Shown here piece after piece: positions 53,823-63,675 of a stretch of DNA of 64,000 nucleotides. The stretch is from NCBI RefSeq assembly GCF_014647875.1, contig NZ_BMQA01000008.1, positions 62,001 to 126,000 of the forward strand, in the 5' to 3' direction. How positions within the stretch are numbered: position 1 is the stretch's first letter; the number at the start of each line of letters is the position of its first letter. The notes under the pieces were generated by a model that worked only from the letters and a program-made list of their open reading frames with translations, was not told where the DNA came from and did no database searches. Made by a program: the position numbers and the translations under genes. The stretch comes from Streptomyces brasiliensis (GTDB lineage: Bacteria; Actinomycetota; Actinomycetes; Streptomycetales; Streptomycetaceae).

Positions 53823-54740
53823 TCAGCCCTTGACCGCGCCCGACATGATGCCCCCGACGATCTGCTTACCGAAGATCACGAAGACCAGCAGTAGCGGCAC
53901 GGTGCTGATCAGCGCTCCGGCCATGACGATGCTCTGGTCGGGGGTGTAGGAGGCGCTCAGCTGGCCGAGCGCCACCTGGAGGGTTGGGTTGTCCTGGTTC
54001 AGGGCCAGGAACGGCCAGAAGAAGTCGTTCCACGCCTGTACGAAGGTGAGCATGCCGAGGACCATCATCGCGGGCCGGGCAACAGGCAGAACCACGCTCC
54101 ACACGACGCGGAAGTTGTTCGCCCCGTCCACCTTGGCCGCCTCGATCAGTTCGTACGGCAGTGCCTCGAGGAGGTACTGGCGCATGAAGAAAACACCGAA
54201 GGCACCGACCAGGGTCGGGAAGATCACCGACTCCAGCTTTCCGCCCCAGCCGATGTCCGACATCAGCATGAACAGCGGGACCACGCTGAGCTGCGGCGGG
54301 ATCGTCAGCGTGGCGATGACCGCGGTCATCAGAATCCCCCGGCCGCGGAAGCGCATCTTGGCGAAGGCGTAGCCCGCCAGGGTGCAGAAGAACAGCGTCG
54401 CCACGGTGATGGAGCCGGCGACGACGATGCTGTTGACGATGGCCTTGCCCAGGTGGGCCTGCTCCCAGGCCGACTGAAGGTTGCTGAACAGTCTGCCGCC
54501 CGGCACGAGCGGTGGCGGAGTGTCGAGGACCCGCTGCTGATCGTGCGAGGCGGCCACCAGCGTCCAGTACAGCGGGAAGATCGAGCCCAGACCGACGATG
54601 ATCAGGGCGGCGTAGGTGAACGGGCCTCCCTTGAGCTGCTGGCCGGCCCCCAGCTTGAGACGCCCGGTTCCGCTGCCCCGGGTGGAAAGCGGTGCCGGAA
54701 CCGTGCCCGGCGTGGTGTTGGCAGGAGTGGTTGTGGTCAT
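53823..54740 (-). CDS. cebG: Sugar ABC transporter permease CebG-like
   Basis: 305 residues, MalG-type permease with six helices ([20 protein letters not shown] first). The EAA loop is [20 protein letters not shown] in the second half. The N-terminus is a cytoplasmic Pro/Thr-rich tail. It forms the pore with CebF, whose gene ends 14 bp upstream. No ATPase gene is in the window; the shared MsiK ATPase is the expected partner in Streptomyces. Confidence 0.88.
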   Translation of the reverse strand: MTTTTPANTTPGTVPAPLSTRGSGTGRLKLGAGQQLKGGPFTYAALIIVGLGSIFPLYWTLVAASHDQQRVLDTPPPLVPGGRLFSNLQSAWEQAHLGKAIVNSIVVAGSITVATLFFCTLAGYAFAKMRFRGRGILMTAVIATLTIPPQLSVVPLFMLMSDIGWGGKLESVIFPTLVGAFGVFFMRQYLLEALPYELIEAAKVDGANNFRVVWSVVLPVARPAMMVLGMLTFVQAWNDFFWPFLALNQDNPTLQVALGQLSASYTPDQSIVMAGALISTVPLLLVFVIFGKQIVGGIMSGAVKG

Positions 54741-54754
54741 GGATATCGCTCCCG

Positions 54755-55747
54755 TCAGGCCGCGCTCTTGTGCAGGAACCGGCCGACGATCCAGTTGATC
54801 AGGGCGATGAGCAGCAGCAGGACGAGCATGGCCCAGGCCACGGCCGCGGCCGGACCCAGATGCCCCAGCTTCCAGCCGTAGTTGTACAGATAGATGCTGA
54901 GAGTCTCGTACTGGTGCTCGTTGCCTCCGATGGCACCGAGCGTGCCACCCTGCAACAGCAAGGGCTCACCGAACAGCTGCATGGAGCCGATGGTCGAGAT
55001 GATGATCGTGAACAAGATGGTGGGCCGAAGCGAGGGGATCGTCACCTTCCGGAACTGCTGCCACCGGTTCGCCCCGTCGATCGCGGCCGCTTCGTACAGA
55101 TCGGTCGGCACGGCCTGCATGGCCGCCAGGTAGATCAGGGTGTTGTAGCCGGTCCAGCGCCAGATCACGATGACCGAGATGGCGATCTTGGACGTCCACT
55201 CACCATTGCCCCAGTCGATGTTGTGGAAGCCGACGAAGTGCAGCACCCAGTTGATCAGGCCGCCGTCGGCGCGGAAGACCAGGGCGAAGACGAGGGCTGC
55301 GGTCGCCACCGAAGTCGCGTAGGGAGTGAGGATCACCGTCCGCCAGAACGTGCTGGCACGCAGCTTGTAATTGAGCAGGTGGGCAAGGCCCAGCGCCACG
55401 AGGAGCTGCGGGACGGTCGAGATGACACCGATCACGAAGGTGTTGCTCACCGCGGTCCAGAACTCGGAGTCCTGGAGGATCTTGGCGAAGTTGTCCCAGC
55501 CGACCCACTGGGACTGGTCGAGGCTCGTCAACTCCACCCGGTGCAGGGCGATCCACCCTGTGTAAAGGAGCGGGTAGAGCCCAAAGGCGCCGAAGACAAG
55601 GAAGAAAGGCGCTATGTAGGCGTAAGGAGAAGCGAGGTCGTCGAAACGCCACAGGCGCCTGCGCCAAGTGCGCCGTTTGTCGTCGCTCGACGAGGCATCG
55701 CCGGGTGGCGGAGTGTGGGCGCCCCGTGTGGGAATTGTCGTTGCCAC
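54755..55747 (-). CDS. cebF: Sugar ABC transporter permease CebF-like
   Basis: 330 residues from GTG 55747, with AAGGA 8 nt upstream. MalF-type permease: SPYAYIAPFFLVFGAFGLYP first helix and EAAIDGANRWQQFRKVTIP as the EAA loop. A 30-residue hydrophilic N-terminus precedes the first helix. It pairs with CebG. A 334-bp gap with a hairpin separates it from the binding-protein gene upstream. Confidence 0.87.
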   Translation of the reverse strand: MATTIPTRGAHTPPPGDASSSDDKRRTWRRRLWRFDDLASPYAYIAPFFLVFGAFGLYPLLYTGWIALHRVELTSLDQSQWVGWDNFAKILQDSEFWTAVSNTFVIGVISTVPQLLVALGLAHLLNYKLRASTFWRTVILTPYATSVATAALVFALVFRADGGLINWVLHFVGFHNIDWGNGEWTSKIAISVIVIWRWTGYNTLIYLAAMQAVPTDLYEAAAIDGANRWQQFRKVTIPSLRPTILFTIIISTIGSMQLFGEPLLLQGGTLGAIGGNEHQYETLSIYLYNYGWKLGHLGPAAAVAWAMLVLLLLIALINWIVGRFLHKSAA

Positions 55748-56042
55748 GGAGGGAGTCCTTCCCTGAGTTTCTCGGCCGGGTGAGGGCCGAGTGGCGGGTC
55801 CGCGGGGGGCCGTGCACGGTCCCGCCGCTCCGTACCGGCACGCCCCTGTGGGGGCGTCGCCGACTGCGGCCGAAGGCTGCGGTGGTGGGAACCATGGCCC
55901 GCGGACTTCGGTCGCTGCCGCGGGGGAATGGCTCTGTCCACTCGAAGGCCCTACCACTTGAACAGAGTTGAGTATCGGGCCGGTTCCGCGACGCCTCACA
56001 CCGCGTCGATGTACCGCCGGAGCGGGCTACTGCACCGGCCAA

Positions 56043-56069
56043 TGCGGGCGGCCACCAGGGCCGCCCGCA
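56043..56069 (-). terminator. Hairpin between cebE-like and cebF-like genes
   Basis: TGCGGGCGGCC (56043-56053) pairs perfectly with 56059-56069 around ACCAG, 12 bp after the cebE-like stop codon. It may cause partial termination, giving more binding protein than permease. The rest of the 55748-56081 gap shows no gene. Confidence 0.6.
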
Positions 56070-56081
56070 CGGGGCGTGGCG

Positions 56082-57401
56082 TCAGCCGATCGCCTTGTCG
56101 ATCGTTTCGGTCGCGGCCTTCCAAGCGTCGTCCGGCTTGGTGCCTCGCTGCTCCATGTTGTTGATCTGCGTGGAGATCGAGTCCTTGATCACGCCGTCCT
56201 TCGGGCCGAGCACAGCCTGGGGGATGGTCTTGGCCTCCCCGGCGTAGATCTGACCGATCGGGGCGTCGTTGAAGTAGGGAAGCTTCGCGCTCTTCACGTC
56301 AGCGAGCTCATAGGCGCCCTGGTTCGACGGGAAGATGCCGGCGGCCTTGAAGACGGCGGCCTGCTGCTCGGGGGCCGTCAGCCACTTGGCCAGCTCGATG
56401 GCCTCCTTGGTGTGCGCACCGCTCTTGGGGACGGCCAGGAAGGAGCCACCCCAGTTGGCAGCGGTCGAACCCGGAGCGCGGGAGATGTCCCACTTGCCCT
56501 TGAAGGAGTCACCGGCGTTGTTGGAGATCTGGTTGGCCATCCACGCGGGGCACGCCACCGTGGCCACGGTGCCCTTGCGCAGCGCGGCGTTCCACGGGTC
56601 GGTGAACTGCGGCAGGCCCTGGCTCAGCTTCTTCGAGGCGGCCTCGGCGGCAAGATCCCAGCCCTGCTTCACAGCGGCGCTGTCCTTGTAGACCGGATTG
56701 CCGTCGGCGTCGTAGTACTGCTTCGCGTCCGAGCTGACCACCGCGTTGTACATGGCACTCGCCGAGTCCATGAAGTAGGTCCCGGAGGGCGCCTTCTTCT
56801 TGTACTGCTCACCGAGCTTGAGGTAGTCCTCCCAGCCACCGGCAACCGCCTTGGCGACCGCTTCGCGGTCCGTCGGCAGACCCGCCTGCTGGAACAGGTC
56901 CTTGCGGTAGCACAGCGACATCGGGCCGATGTCGGTTCCGGCACCGATGACCGCCCCGTCCTTCGTGGTGGCCTGCTTCTCCTTCCACGGCACCCAGTCG
57001 TTCACGTTGATCGAGCTGCTCAGGTCGGTGAACTTGTCCGCCTGAGTGTCGACGATCTCCTTGATACGGCCGACCTCGATGCCCGTGACGTCCCCGAGAC
57101 CGCTCCCCGAATTCAGCTGCTGCAGCAGCTTCGGGTAGTAGTCCTGTTCGTTCGCGGTGGTCTCTTCCTTCACCGTGATGTTCGGGTGCAGTTCGTGGTA
57201 CTTGGCGAACAGGCCGGCTTCCTTGTAACCGAACTGCCCGTAGTCCTCCACCTTGAGAGTGATGTTCCCGTCGGAGTTCGAGGCCTTCGAGTCGCCGTCG
57301 TCGCTGCAGCCCGTGAGCAGCAGAGCCGAAGCCGTCAGTACGGTGGTGGTCAGGGCCGCTGCTCTGTGGCCACGAGCGCCGCCGGGGCGGATGATGCGCA
57401 T
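56082..57401 (-). CDS. cebE: Sugar-binding lipoprotein CebE-like
   Basis: 439 residues from ATG 57401, with AAGGAG 7 nt upstream. Lipoprotein signal TTTVLTASALLLTGCSDDG with lipobox LTGC. The mature protein is a MalE-like binding fold (ITLKVEDYGQFGYKEAGLFA; YRKDLFQQAGLPTDREAVAK; NWGGSFLAVPKSGAHTKEA). By context with GH1 enzymes and CebR boxes the ligand is cellobiose or a related beta-glucoside. Binding specificity itself cannot be read. Confidence 0.87.
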   Translation of the reverse strand: MRIIRPGGARGHRAAALTTTVLTASALLLTGCSDDGDSKASNSDGNITLKVEDYGQFGYKEAGLFAKYHELHPNITVKEETTANEQDYYPKLLQQLNSGSGLGDVTGIEVGRIKEIVDTQADKFTDLSSSINVNDWVPWKEKQATTKDGAVIGAGTDIGPMSLCYRKDLFQQAGLPTDREAVAKAVAGGWEDYLKLGEQYKKKAPSGTYFMDSASAMYNAVVSSDAKQYYDADGNPVYKDSAAVKQGWDLAAEAASKKLSQGLPQFTDPWNAALRKGTVATVACPAWMANQISNNAGDSFKGKWDISRAPGSTAANWGGSFLAVPKSGAHTKEAIELAKWLTAPEQQAAVFKAAGIFPSNQGAYELADVKSAKLPYFNDAPIGQIYAGEAKTIPQAVLGPKDGVIKDSISTQINNMEQRGTKPDDAWKAATETIDKAIG

Positions 57402-57409
57402 TCCACTAC

Positions 57410-57450
57410 TCCTTGTTCCAGTGGGGAACGTCCTTGTTCCAAGGGGAACG
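57410..57450. repeat. Tandem duplication covering the cebE-like ribosome binding site
   Basis: Units 57410-57430 and 57431-57450 share TCCTTGTTCCA and GGGGAACG. On the minus strand each carries GTTCC-CC..GGAAC and then AACAAGGA. The copy nearer the gene supplies the Shine-Dalgarno; the other is a spare 20 bp upstream. Each unit can also fold as a small hairpin. Confidence 0.65.
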
Positions 57451-57632
57451 AGGCCTTCCGGGTCGGACCGCCCAGCTCGACGGTCCAGAACCTGCCCTCT
57501 CGGTTCCAGCAGCGGCCAGCCCACAGCACCGGGCGTACGGTGCAAAGGTGCTGGTCAACGGCTATGCCATGCAAAGCAGAGGGAACGGCCATGAATTTGT
57601 CGGACCTCGCCGGAGTGCTCCCCGGCTGGCCG

Positions 57633-57646
57633 TGGGACCGCTCCCA
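57633..57646. promoter_or_regulatory. CebR-type operator between cebE-like and cebR-like copy 2
   Basis: TGGGACCGCTCCCA matches the CebR box at 13 of 14 positions. It is in the divergent region, 232 bp from the cebE-like start and about 270 bp from the regulator start, so it could control both. Confidence 0.7.
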
Positions 57647-57847
57647 CGCGGCATGTTGGGAAGACTCCTTCCTGCGGAGTCAGGTGTCAAGACTTGAAAA
57701 CGGTGTTGTTGCCCGAACGTGTCCTCCGCGTCACGTGAGCGTGTCAGCCAACGCCGTTCCACAGCCCCGTCGTTCGTCGCCCTCGCGCAGGGATTCATGC
57801 TGGTCACGGCGGAGTGCCGACCACAAGAGCGGTCCGCGGCCGCAGCA

Positions 57848-57870
57848 CCGGGCCGATGGCCGGGTTTTTT
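57848..57870 (+). terminator. Hairpin with T tract upstream of CebR-like copy 2
   Basis: CCGGGCC-GAT-GGCCGGG forms a short stem with one mismatch, followed by six T residues (57865-57870). T tracts are uncommon in this genus. It lies 48 bp before the regulator start, so it could be an attenuator or a stop for upstream transcripts. No gene is seen elsewhere in 57451-57917. Confidence 0.4.
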
Positions 57871-57917
57871 ATGGGTGACAATGAAATCGGCCCACGGAAA
57901 CACCGGAAGGTGAACGA

Positions 57918-58958
57918 ATGACTTCTGCCGCACAGCCGCCCGCACCTGCGCCGGGTCGGCGTCCCACGCTGAACGCCGTGGCGGCACGCGCCGGCGTCGG
58001 CCGCGGCACGGTCTCCAGGGTGATCAACGGCTCACCCAACGTGAGCTCCCGTTCCCGAGCGGCCGTGGAACAGGCGATCGCCGAGCTCGGTTACGTCCCC
58101 AACCGGGCCGCCCGTACGCTGGTCACCCGTCGTACCGACTCCGTGGCCCTCGTCATCCCCGAGGGGGAGGACCGGCTCTTTTCCGAGCCGTACTTCTCCG
58201 GGATCATCAGGGGCGTATCAGCGGAACTCACCGCGGTCGGCATGCAGTTGCTGCTGGTGCTGGCGCGCAACGACGGGGAGCAGGCCCGGCTCGCCTCCTA
58301 CCTTTCGGCGCGGGTCGACGGTGTGCTGATGGTGGCGGTCCACCGCGACGACACACTCCCCGATCTGCTCGACGACCTCGGCGTACCGACCGTCCTGGCC
58401 GGGCAGCGCAGCGAGCATGAACCCCTCGGCCATGTCCGGGCGGACAACTACGGCGGCGCCAGGGGCGCGGTCCAGCATCTGCTCGAAAGAGGCCGCCGGG
58501 TCATCGCCACCATCACGGGTCCGCTGAACATGGACGTCACCCGCGCCCGCCTGAGCGGATACCGGGAGGCGCTGGAGAACGCGGATGTCAGCACCGACGA
58601 ACAGCTGATCGTGCACGGCGACTTCACCGAGGAGGGCGGCCGCACCGCCATGCGTGAACTCCTGCGCAGACGCCCCGACCTCGACGCCGTCTTCGCCGCG
58701 TCCGACGTGACGGCCTCGGGCGCCGTCCTGGAGCTACGCGCATCGGGACGGCAAGTGCCCGAGGACGTCGCCGTCATCGGCTTCGACGACTCGATCGTGG
58801 CACGGCACATCGATCCACCGCTCACCAGCGTCCAGCAACCGATCGAGGAGATGGGCCGCACCATGGCCGCTCTTCTGCTCGACGAGCTCGCCCAGCAGGG
58901 CAAGGGCCGCCGTGAGGTGGTCCTGCCGACACAGTTGGTGGTACGGGCGTCGACCTGA
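57918..58958 (+). CDS. CebR-like LacI regulator, copy 2
   Basis: 346 residues from ATG 57918, with GGAAGG 7 nt upstream. HTH TLNAVAARAGVGRGTVSRVI is nearly the same as copy 1 and the recognition helix is identical. The sensor domain is also similar (FSEPYFSGIIRGVSAELTAV; DDSIVARHIDPPLTSVQQPI). It is followed by GH1 gene 2 with two CebR boxes between them, and is divergent from the cebE-like gene. One copy may be the ancestral cebR and the other a paralogue or acquired gene. Confidence 0.85.
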   Translation: MTSAAQPPAPAPGRRPTLNAVAARAGVGRGTVSRVINGSPNVSSRSRAAVEQAIAELGYVPNRAARTLVTRRTDSVALVIPEGEDRLFSEPYFSGIIRGVSAELTAVGMQLLLVLARNDGEQARLASYLSARVDGVLMVAVHRDDTLPDLLDDLGVPTVLAGQRSEHEPLGHVRADNYGGARGAVQHLLERGRRVIATITGPLNMDVTRARLSGYREALENADVSTDEQLIVHGDFTEEGGRTAMRELLRRRPDLDAVFAASDVTASGAVLELRASGRQVPEDVAVIGFDDSIVARHIDPPLTSVQQPIEEMGRTMAALLLDELAQQGKGRREVVLPTQLVVRAST

Positions 58959-59077
58959 GCGGATCTCCGTGCCCGAGTGGGCCCAGGGCTGAATCCCCGG
59001 CCGAGGAACGGCACCGGCCGCGTGCGCAGGGAGGCGGGACGGCGGACCGGGTTTCGTTGCCGCTCCCCCCTTCAAAT

Positions 59078-59091
59078 TGGGAGCGCTCCCA
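59078..59091. promoter_or_regulatory. Perfect CebR-type operator, beta-glucosidase 2 promoter
   Basis: TGGGAGCGCTCCCA, exact match to the box and fully palindromic, 40 bp before the start codon. Confidence 0.92.
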
Positions 59092-59118
59092 TGCATGATG
59101 AGTGCCGGCTGTCGACTC

Positions 59119-59131
59119 TGGGAGCGCTTCC

Positions 59132-59132
<1 letters not shown>
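59119..59132. promoter_or_regulatory. CebR-type operator overlapping the beta-glucosidase 2 start
   Basis: TGGGAGCGCTTCCA, one mismatch. Its last base is the A of the ATG and its GGGAG is the Shine-Dalgarno. Its centre is 41 bp from that of the upstream box, about four helical turns, allowing cooperative binding. Confidence 0.88.
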
Positions 59133-60565
<1,433 letters not shown>

Positions 60566-60607
60566 CCGGGAAAACCGGGGGTCGAGCCGGGGGGGACTCC
60601 GGGGGAC

Positions 60608-60674
60608 GGGGCGCGCGACGAGGTAGGGGACGCCGCGCGCCCCGGCCGGAGGTGGGGGGGAAGTCCGGCCGGGG
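60608..60674. terminator. Two adjoining hairpins between convergent genes
   Basis: GGGGCGCGCG (60608-60617) pairs with 60634-60643, and CCCCGGCCGGA (60640-60650) pairs with TCCGGCCGGGG (60664-60674). Both are perfect and share 4 nt, so they are mutually exclusive or stacked. They lie between the ends of GH1 copy 2 and the GH18 gene. Confidence 0.7.
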
Positions 60675-60700
60675 CGGGCGCTCCCCGTTTCGGAAATGGC

Positions 60701-62161
60701 TCAGTTGTATGCCTTGAACGCCTTCGAGAAGGCGAACGCGTCCTGGGTGACGGAGCTGCACGTGGGGTCGGCGGTGGGCTTGGTGCCGCCCGCGCACTGC
60801 TTGTCGCGGGTCGCCGACCACATCGACAGCCGGCCGAGGCCCTTGGACTTGGCGAAGTTCACCAGCTGCGTGGCGTCGTCGACCTTGAAGACCTCCGCGG
60901 AGACGTCGTTCACGCCGATCATCGGGGTGATCGCCACCGTCTTCCAGGCCATGGCGTCCGACAGGCCCAACACGCTCTTGACCTGCGCCTGCGTGGCGGT
61001 GGCGGCCTGCTCGGCGTACGTGCCCATGTCGCCGCTGTACGAGGCGCCGTAATCCATCGCCATGATGTCGACGGTGTTGATCCGCACGCCGTTGGACTCG
61101 GCGTTGGAGAGCAGGTTCACGCCGTCCTGGGTGAGGCCCTCGGGCATCACGGGGAGCGTGAAGGCGACGTCCAGGTCCGGGTGCTGCTGCTGGAGCTTGG
61201 CGATGGCCTGGGCGCGGCGGGTGTTGGCCGCCGTGTCCGGCAGCGCTCCGCCCTCCACGTCGAAGTCCACCTTGGTGAGCTTGTACGCGTCCACGGCCTT
61301 GCCGTACGCCGCCGCCAGTGCGTCCGCCGAGGAGCACGTCGTCGCGAGTTCGGAGCCGGACGCGCCGCCGAAGGAGACCCGCACGTCGCCGCCCTTGGCA
61401 CGCAGGGCGCCGATCTGGGCCGCCACACCGTCGCTGTTCAGGTCGCTGACGCCGCCCCACTTGGGCGTGCAGCCGCCGCCGTCGGTGATGAAGGCGAGGT
61501 CGTAGTTCTTGACGCCGGTCGCGTCGGCGCTCGCGAGCAGGTCGAACGCCGGGTAGAGCGACGTGTCGACGTACGGCGCGAAGCCCGCGCCGGTGGGTGT
61601 GCCCGTGCCGGTGCTTCCGGAGGGGGTCGGCGTGGGGGTGGGAGTGGGTGTCGGGGTCGCCGGCTTCGTGGGCGTGGGGGTCGGGGTGGGGCTCGGCGAC
61701 TGGGTCGGGCGGCCGCTCGGCTCCGGCGTCGCGCCGCCGTCCGCGGAGCACTTCGCGTTGTCGATGAGACAGGACGCCGGGTCGCCGCTGCCGCTCACCA
61801 CGAAGCCGACCGTGACCGACTCGCCCGCGGCCAGGCCGTCGGTGTCCCACTTCGGCGGCTTCACCGTGACGTGCTGCCCGCGCACGCTCGACTCGCCGTT
61901 CCACAGCGAGCCGAGCTTCGCGTCCGCCGGCAGGTCGAACTCCAGCGTCCAGTCCGCCTCCCGCTGACCGCTGTTGTTCGTGACGACGTACTGCGCGGTG
62001 TAGCCCGTCGACCAGTCGCTGGTCTTCGTGTACGCCGCGCCGATGCCCGCCGCCTGCGCGGTGCCGGTGAGCAGGATCGCGCCGCCACCGACCACGGCAG
62101 CGGCGACCAGGCCGCCTATCGCCTTGTTCCTGCCGCTGATCCTGCGCCGGTGCGTGGTCAT
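60701..62161 (-). CDS. Secreted GH18 chitinase with N-terminal CBM2
   Basis: 486 residues. Signal peptide (NKAIGGLVAAAVVGGGAILL ... TAQA). CBM2-type binding domain at about 38-140 (YVVTNNSGQREADWTLEFDL). A Pro/Thr linker occupies 146-190. A GH18 barrel occupies about 192-486, with SFGGASG near 263 and the catalytic DFDVE at 299-303. It lacks the large insertion domain of processive chitinases, like the actinobacterial ChiC/D-type enzymes. It degrades chitin outside the cell; products would suit the GH3 enzyme. Isolated gene, upstream of it the two-component pair. Confidence 0.9.
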   Translation of the reverse strand: MTTHRRRISGRNKAIGGLVAAAVVGGGAILLTGTAQAAGIGAAYTKTSDWSTGYTAQYVVTNNSGQREADWTLEFDLPADAKLGSLWNGESSVRGQHVTVKPPKWDTDGLAAGESVTVGFVVSGSGDPASCLIDNAKCSADGGATPEPSGRPTQSPSPTPTPTPTKPATPTPTPTPTPTPSGSTGTGTPTGAGFAPYVDTSLYPAFDLLASADATGVKNYDLAFITDGGGCTPKWGGVSDLNSDGVAAQIGALRAKGGDVRVSFGGASGSELATTCSSADALAAAYGKAVDAYKLTKVDFDVEGGALPDTAANTRRAQAIAKLQQQHPDLDVAFTLPVMPEGLTQDGVNLLSNAESNGVRINTVDIMAMDYGASYSGDMGTYAEQAATATQAQVKSVLGLSDAMAWKTVAITPMIGVNDVSAEVFKVDDATQLVNFAKSKGLGRLSMWSATRDKQCAGGTKPTADPTCSSVTQDAFAFSKAFKAYN

Positions 62162-62271
62162 GCGCGTGCCTGCCTTCGCTGCTCGCGGGGGTGGGGTGCG
62201 GCAGCACGCTAGCGACCGGGAATCGGACAAACGTCTTGATAGGGGCGGCCGTTGGGGTTCTTAGGGTGCGC

Positions 62272-63675
62272 TTAAGGAAGGGATCGGGAACGGTTAAAGG
62301 TAGAGACCAATTTGCCCGTACGGCGGCGTCGCACGGCTCCCCGATGCCCCCTGCGCACCGGCTCGCGGCCGTCCAGCTGGATCCAGACGCGCACCTCGGT
62401 GCCGCCGAGCACCGAGGACCCGATCCGTACGTCCCCACCGGTCGACTCGGCGAGCCGGCGCACGATGTCCAGGCCGAGCCCCGTCGAGCCGTCGCGACCG
62501 GAGCCGCGGCCGCGCGCCATCGCAGCGGCCGGGTCGGGTATGCCGGGACCCGCGTCCGAGACGAGGACGATCACCGCGTCCTCGCCGTTGTGCACGTCGA
62601 GGGCGAAGGCCGTGCCCTCGGCGGTGTGCCGGAAGACGTTGCCGAGCAGCGCGTCGAGCGCGGCGGCCAGGTCGGCACGGGCCACGGGTATGCGCACCGG
62701 CCGGTCCACGCCGGCCACCCGCCACTTGCGGCCCTCGTCCTCGGCGAGCGCCGACCAGAAGCCCATGCGCTCCCGGACGACCTCGGCCGCGTCGCACCCG
62801 GCGCCCGGTCCGACGGCGGCCGTCTGCGGCTTGGCCTCCCGGGCCGTACGGATGATGGTGTCGACCTCGCGCTCCAGCTGCGCGACCGCCGTCCGGGTCT
62901 GGTCGGCGGCCGGACCGTCGCCGAGGGAGGCCGCGTTGAGGCGCAGCACGGTCAGCGGGGTGCGCAGCCGGTGAGACAGATCTGCCGCCAACTCTCTTTC
63001 ATTTGCGAGCAGTTGGACGACCTGGTCGGCCATGGAGTTGAACGCGACGGCGGCCAGCCGCAGTTCGTTCGGCCCCTCCTCGGGCACCCGCGCCCCCAGC
63101 TTCCCCTCCCCCAGCTCGTGCGCGCCCTCGACGAGTCGCTGCGCGGGCTGCACCATCCGCACACCCAGCCGGTCGGCGACCGCGACGGAGCCGACGATCA
63201 GCGCGACGCCGACCGCCGCGAGCACCGCCCAGGCCGTGCCCACGCCGTTGCTGACCTCGGCCTCGGGGACGTACACCTCGACGACCGCGATGGCGCCGGA
63301 GCCGAGCGCGACCGGCTGGAGCAGCGTGGAGCCGCCGGGCACCTCCGTGGTGGAGGCGCGGCCCAGCTTCCGTACGGTCGCGATGTCGCGGTCGGCGGCG
63401 CGCTGCCGGCCGAGGTCGACGGCGGCGGCACCGTCGACGGCCGGTATGTGCACGGCCATTCCGGAGTCGGAGCCCGCGGAGGCGACCACCCGCTCCAGCT
63501 TGTCGCGGTCGGTGGTGATGGACAGCGCCGGGGCGACCGCCGCGGCCTCACGCTCCGCGTTGGAGAAGGCACGGTCGCGGGCCATCTCCTTGATGACCAG
63601 GCCGAGGGGCACGGCGAAGGCGACGACGACCATCGTGGTGACCGCCAGACAGACCTTGACCAGTGCCCACCTCAT
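62272..63675 (-). CDS. HAMP-domain sensor histidine kinase
   Basis: 467 residues. Helices at about 6-27 and 147-168 flank an extracellular sensor loop of about 120 residues. HAMP at 170-222, H-box ADLSHRLRTPLTVLRL with phospho-acceptor His235, then a HATPase with NVFRHTAEGT (N-box variant), DAGPGIP and GSTGLGLDIV. The residue after His is Arg instead of the common Glu, a variant I recall from other actinobacterial kinases. A basic C-terminal tail follows. It overlaps the response regulator gene by ATGA. The signal is unknown. Confidence 0.9.
   Translation of the reverse strand: MRWALVKVCLAVTTMVVVAFAVPLGLVIKEMARDRAFSNAEREAAAVAPALSITTDRDKLERVVASAGSDSGMAVHIPAVDGAAAVDLGRQRAADRDIATVRKLGRASTTEVPGGSTLLQPVALGSGAIAVVEVYVPEAEVSNGVGTAWAVLAAVGVALIVGSVAVADRLGVRMVQPAQRLVEGAHELGEGKLGARVPEEGPNELRLAAVAFNSMADQVVQLLANERELAADLSHRLRTPLTVLRLNAASLGDGPAADQTRTAVAQLEREVDTIIRTAREAKPQTAAVGPGAGCDAAEVVRERMGFWSALAEDEGRKWRVAGVDRPVRIPVARADLAAALDALLGNVFRHTAEGTAFALDVHNGEDAVIVLVSDAGPGIPDPAAAMARGRGSGRDGSTGLGLDIVRRLAESTGGDVRIGSSVLGGTEVRVWIQLDGREPVRRGHRGAVRRRRTGKLVSTFNRSRSLP

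Noticed and set aside
54755..55999. Longer N-terminus for the CebF-like permease starting near 55999
   Set aside because: The extra 84 residues are low-complexity and GTG 55747 has a well-spaced AAGGA.
57591..57878. Short frame from ATG 57591 as a leader peptide for the second CebR-like gene
   Set aside because: It has no ribosome binding site, runs through a CebR box and the T-tract hairpin, and shows no conserved pattern.
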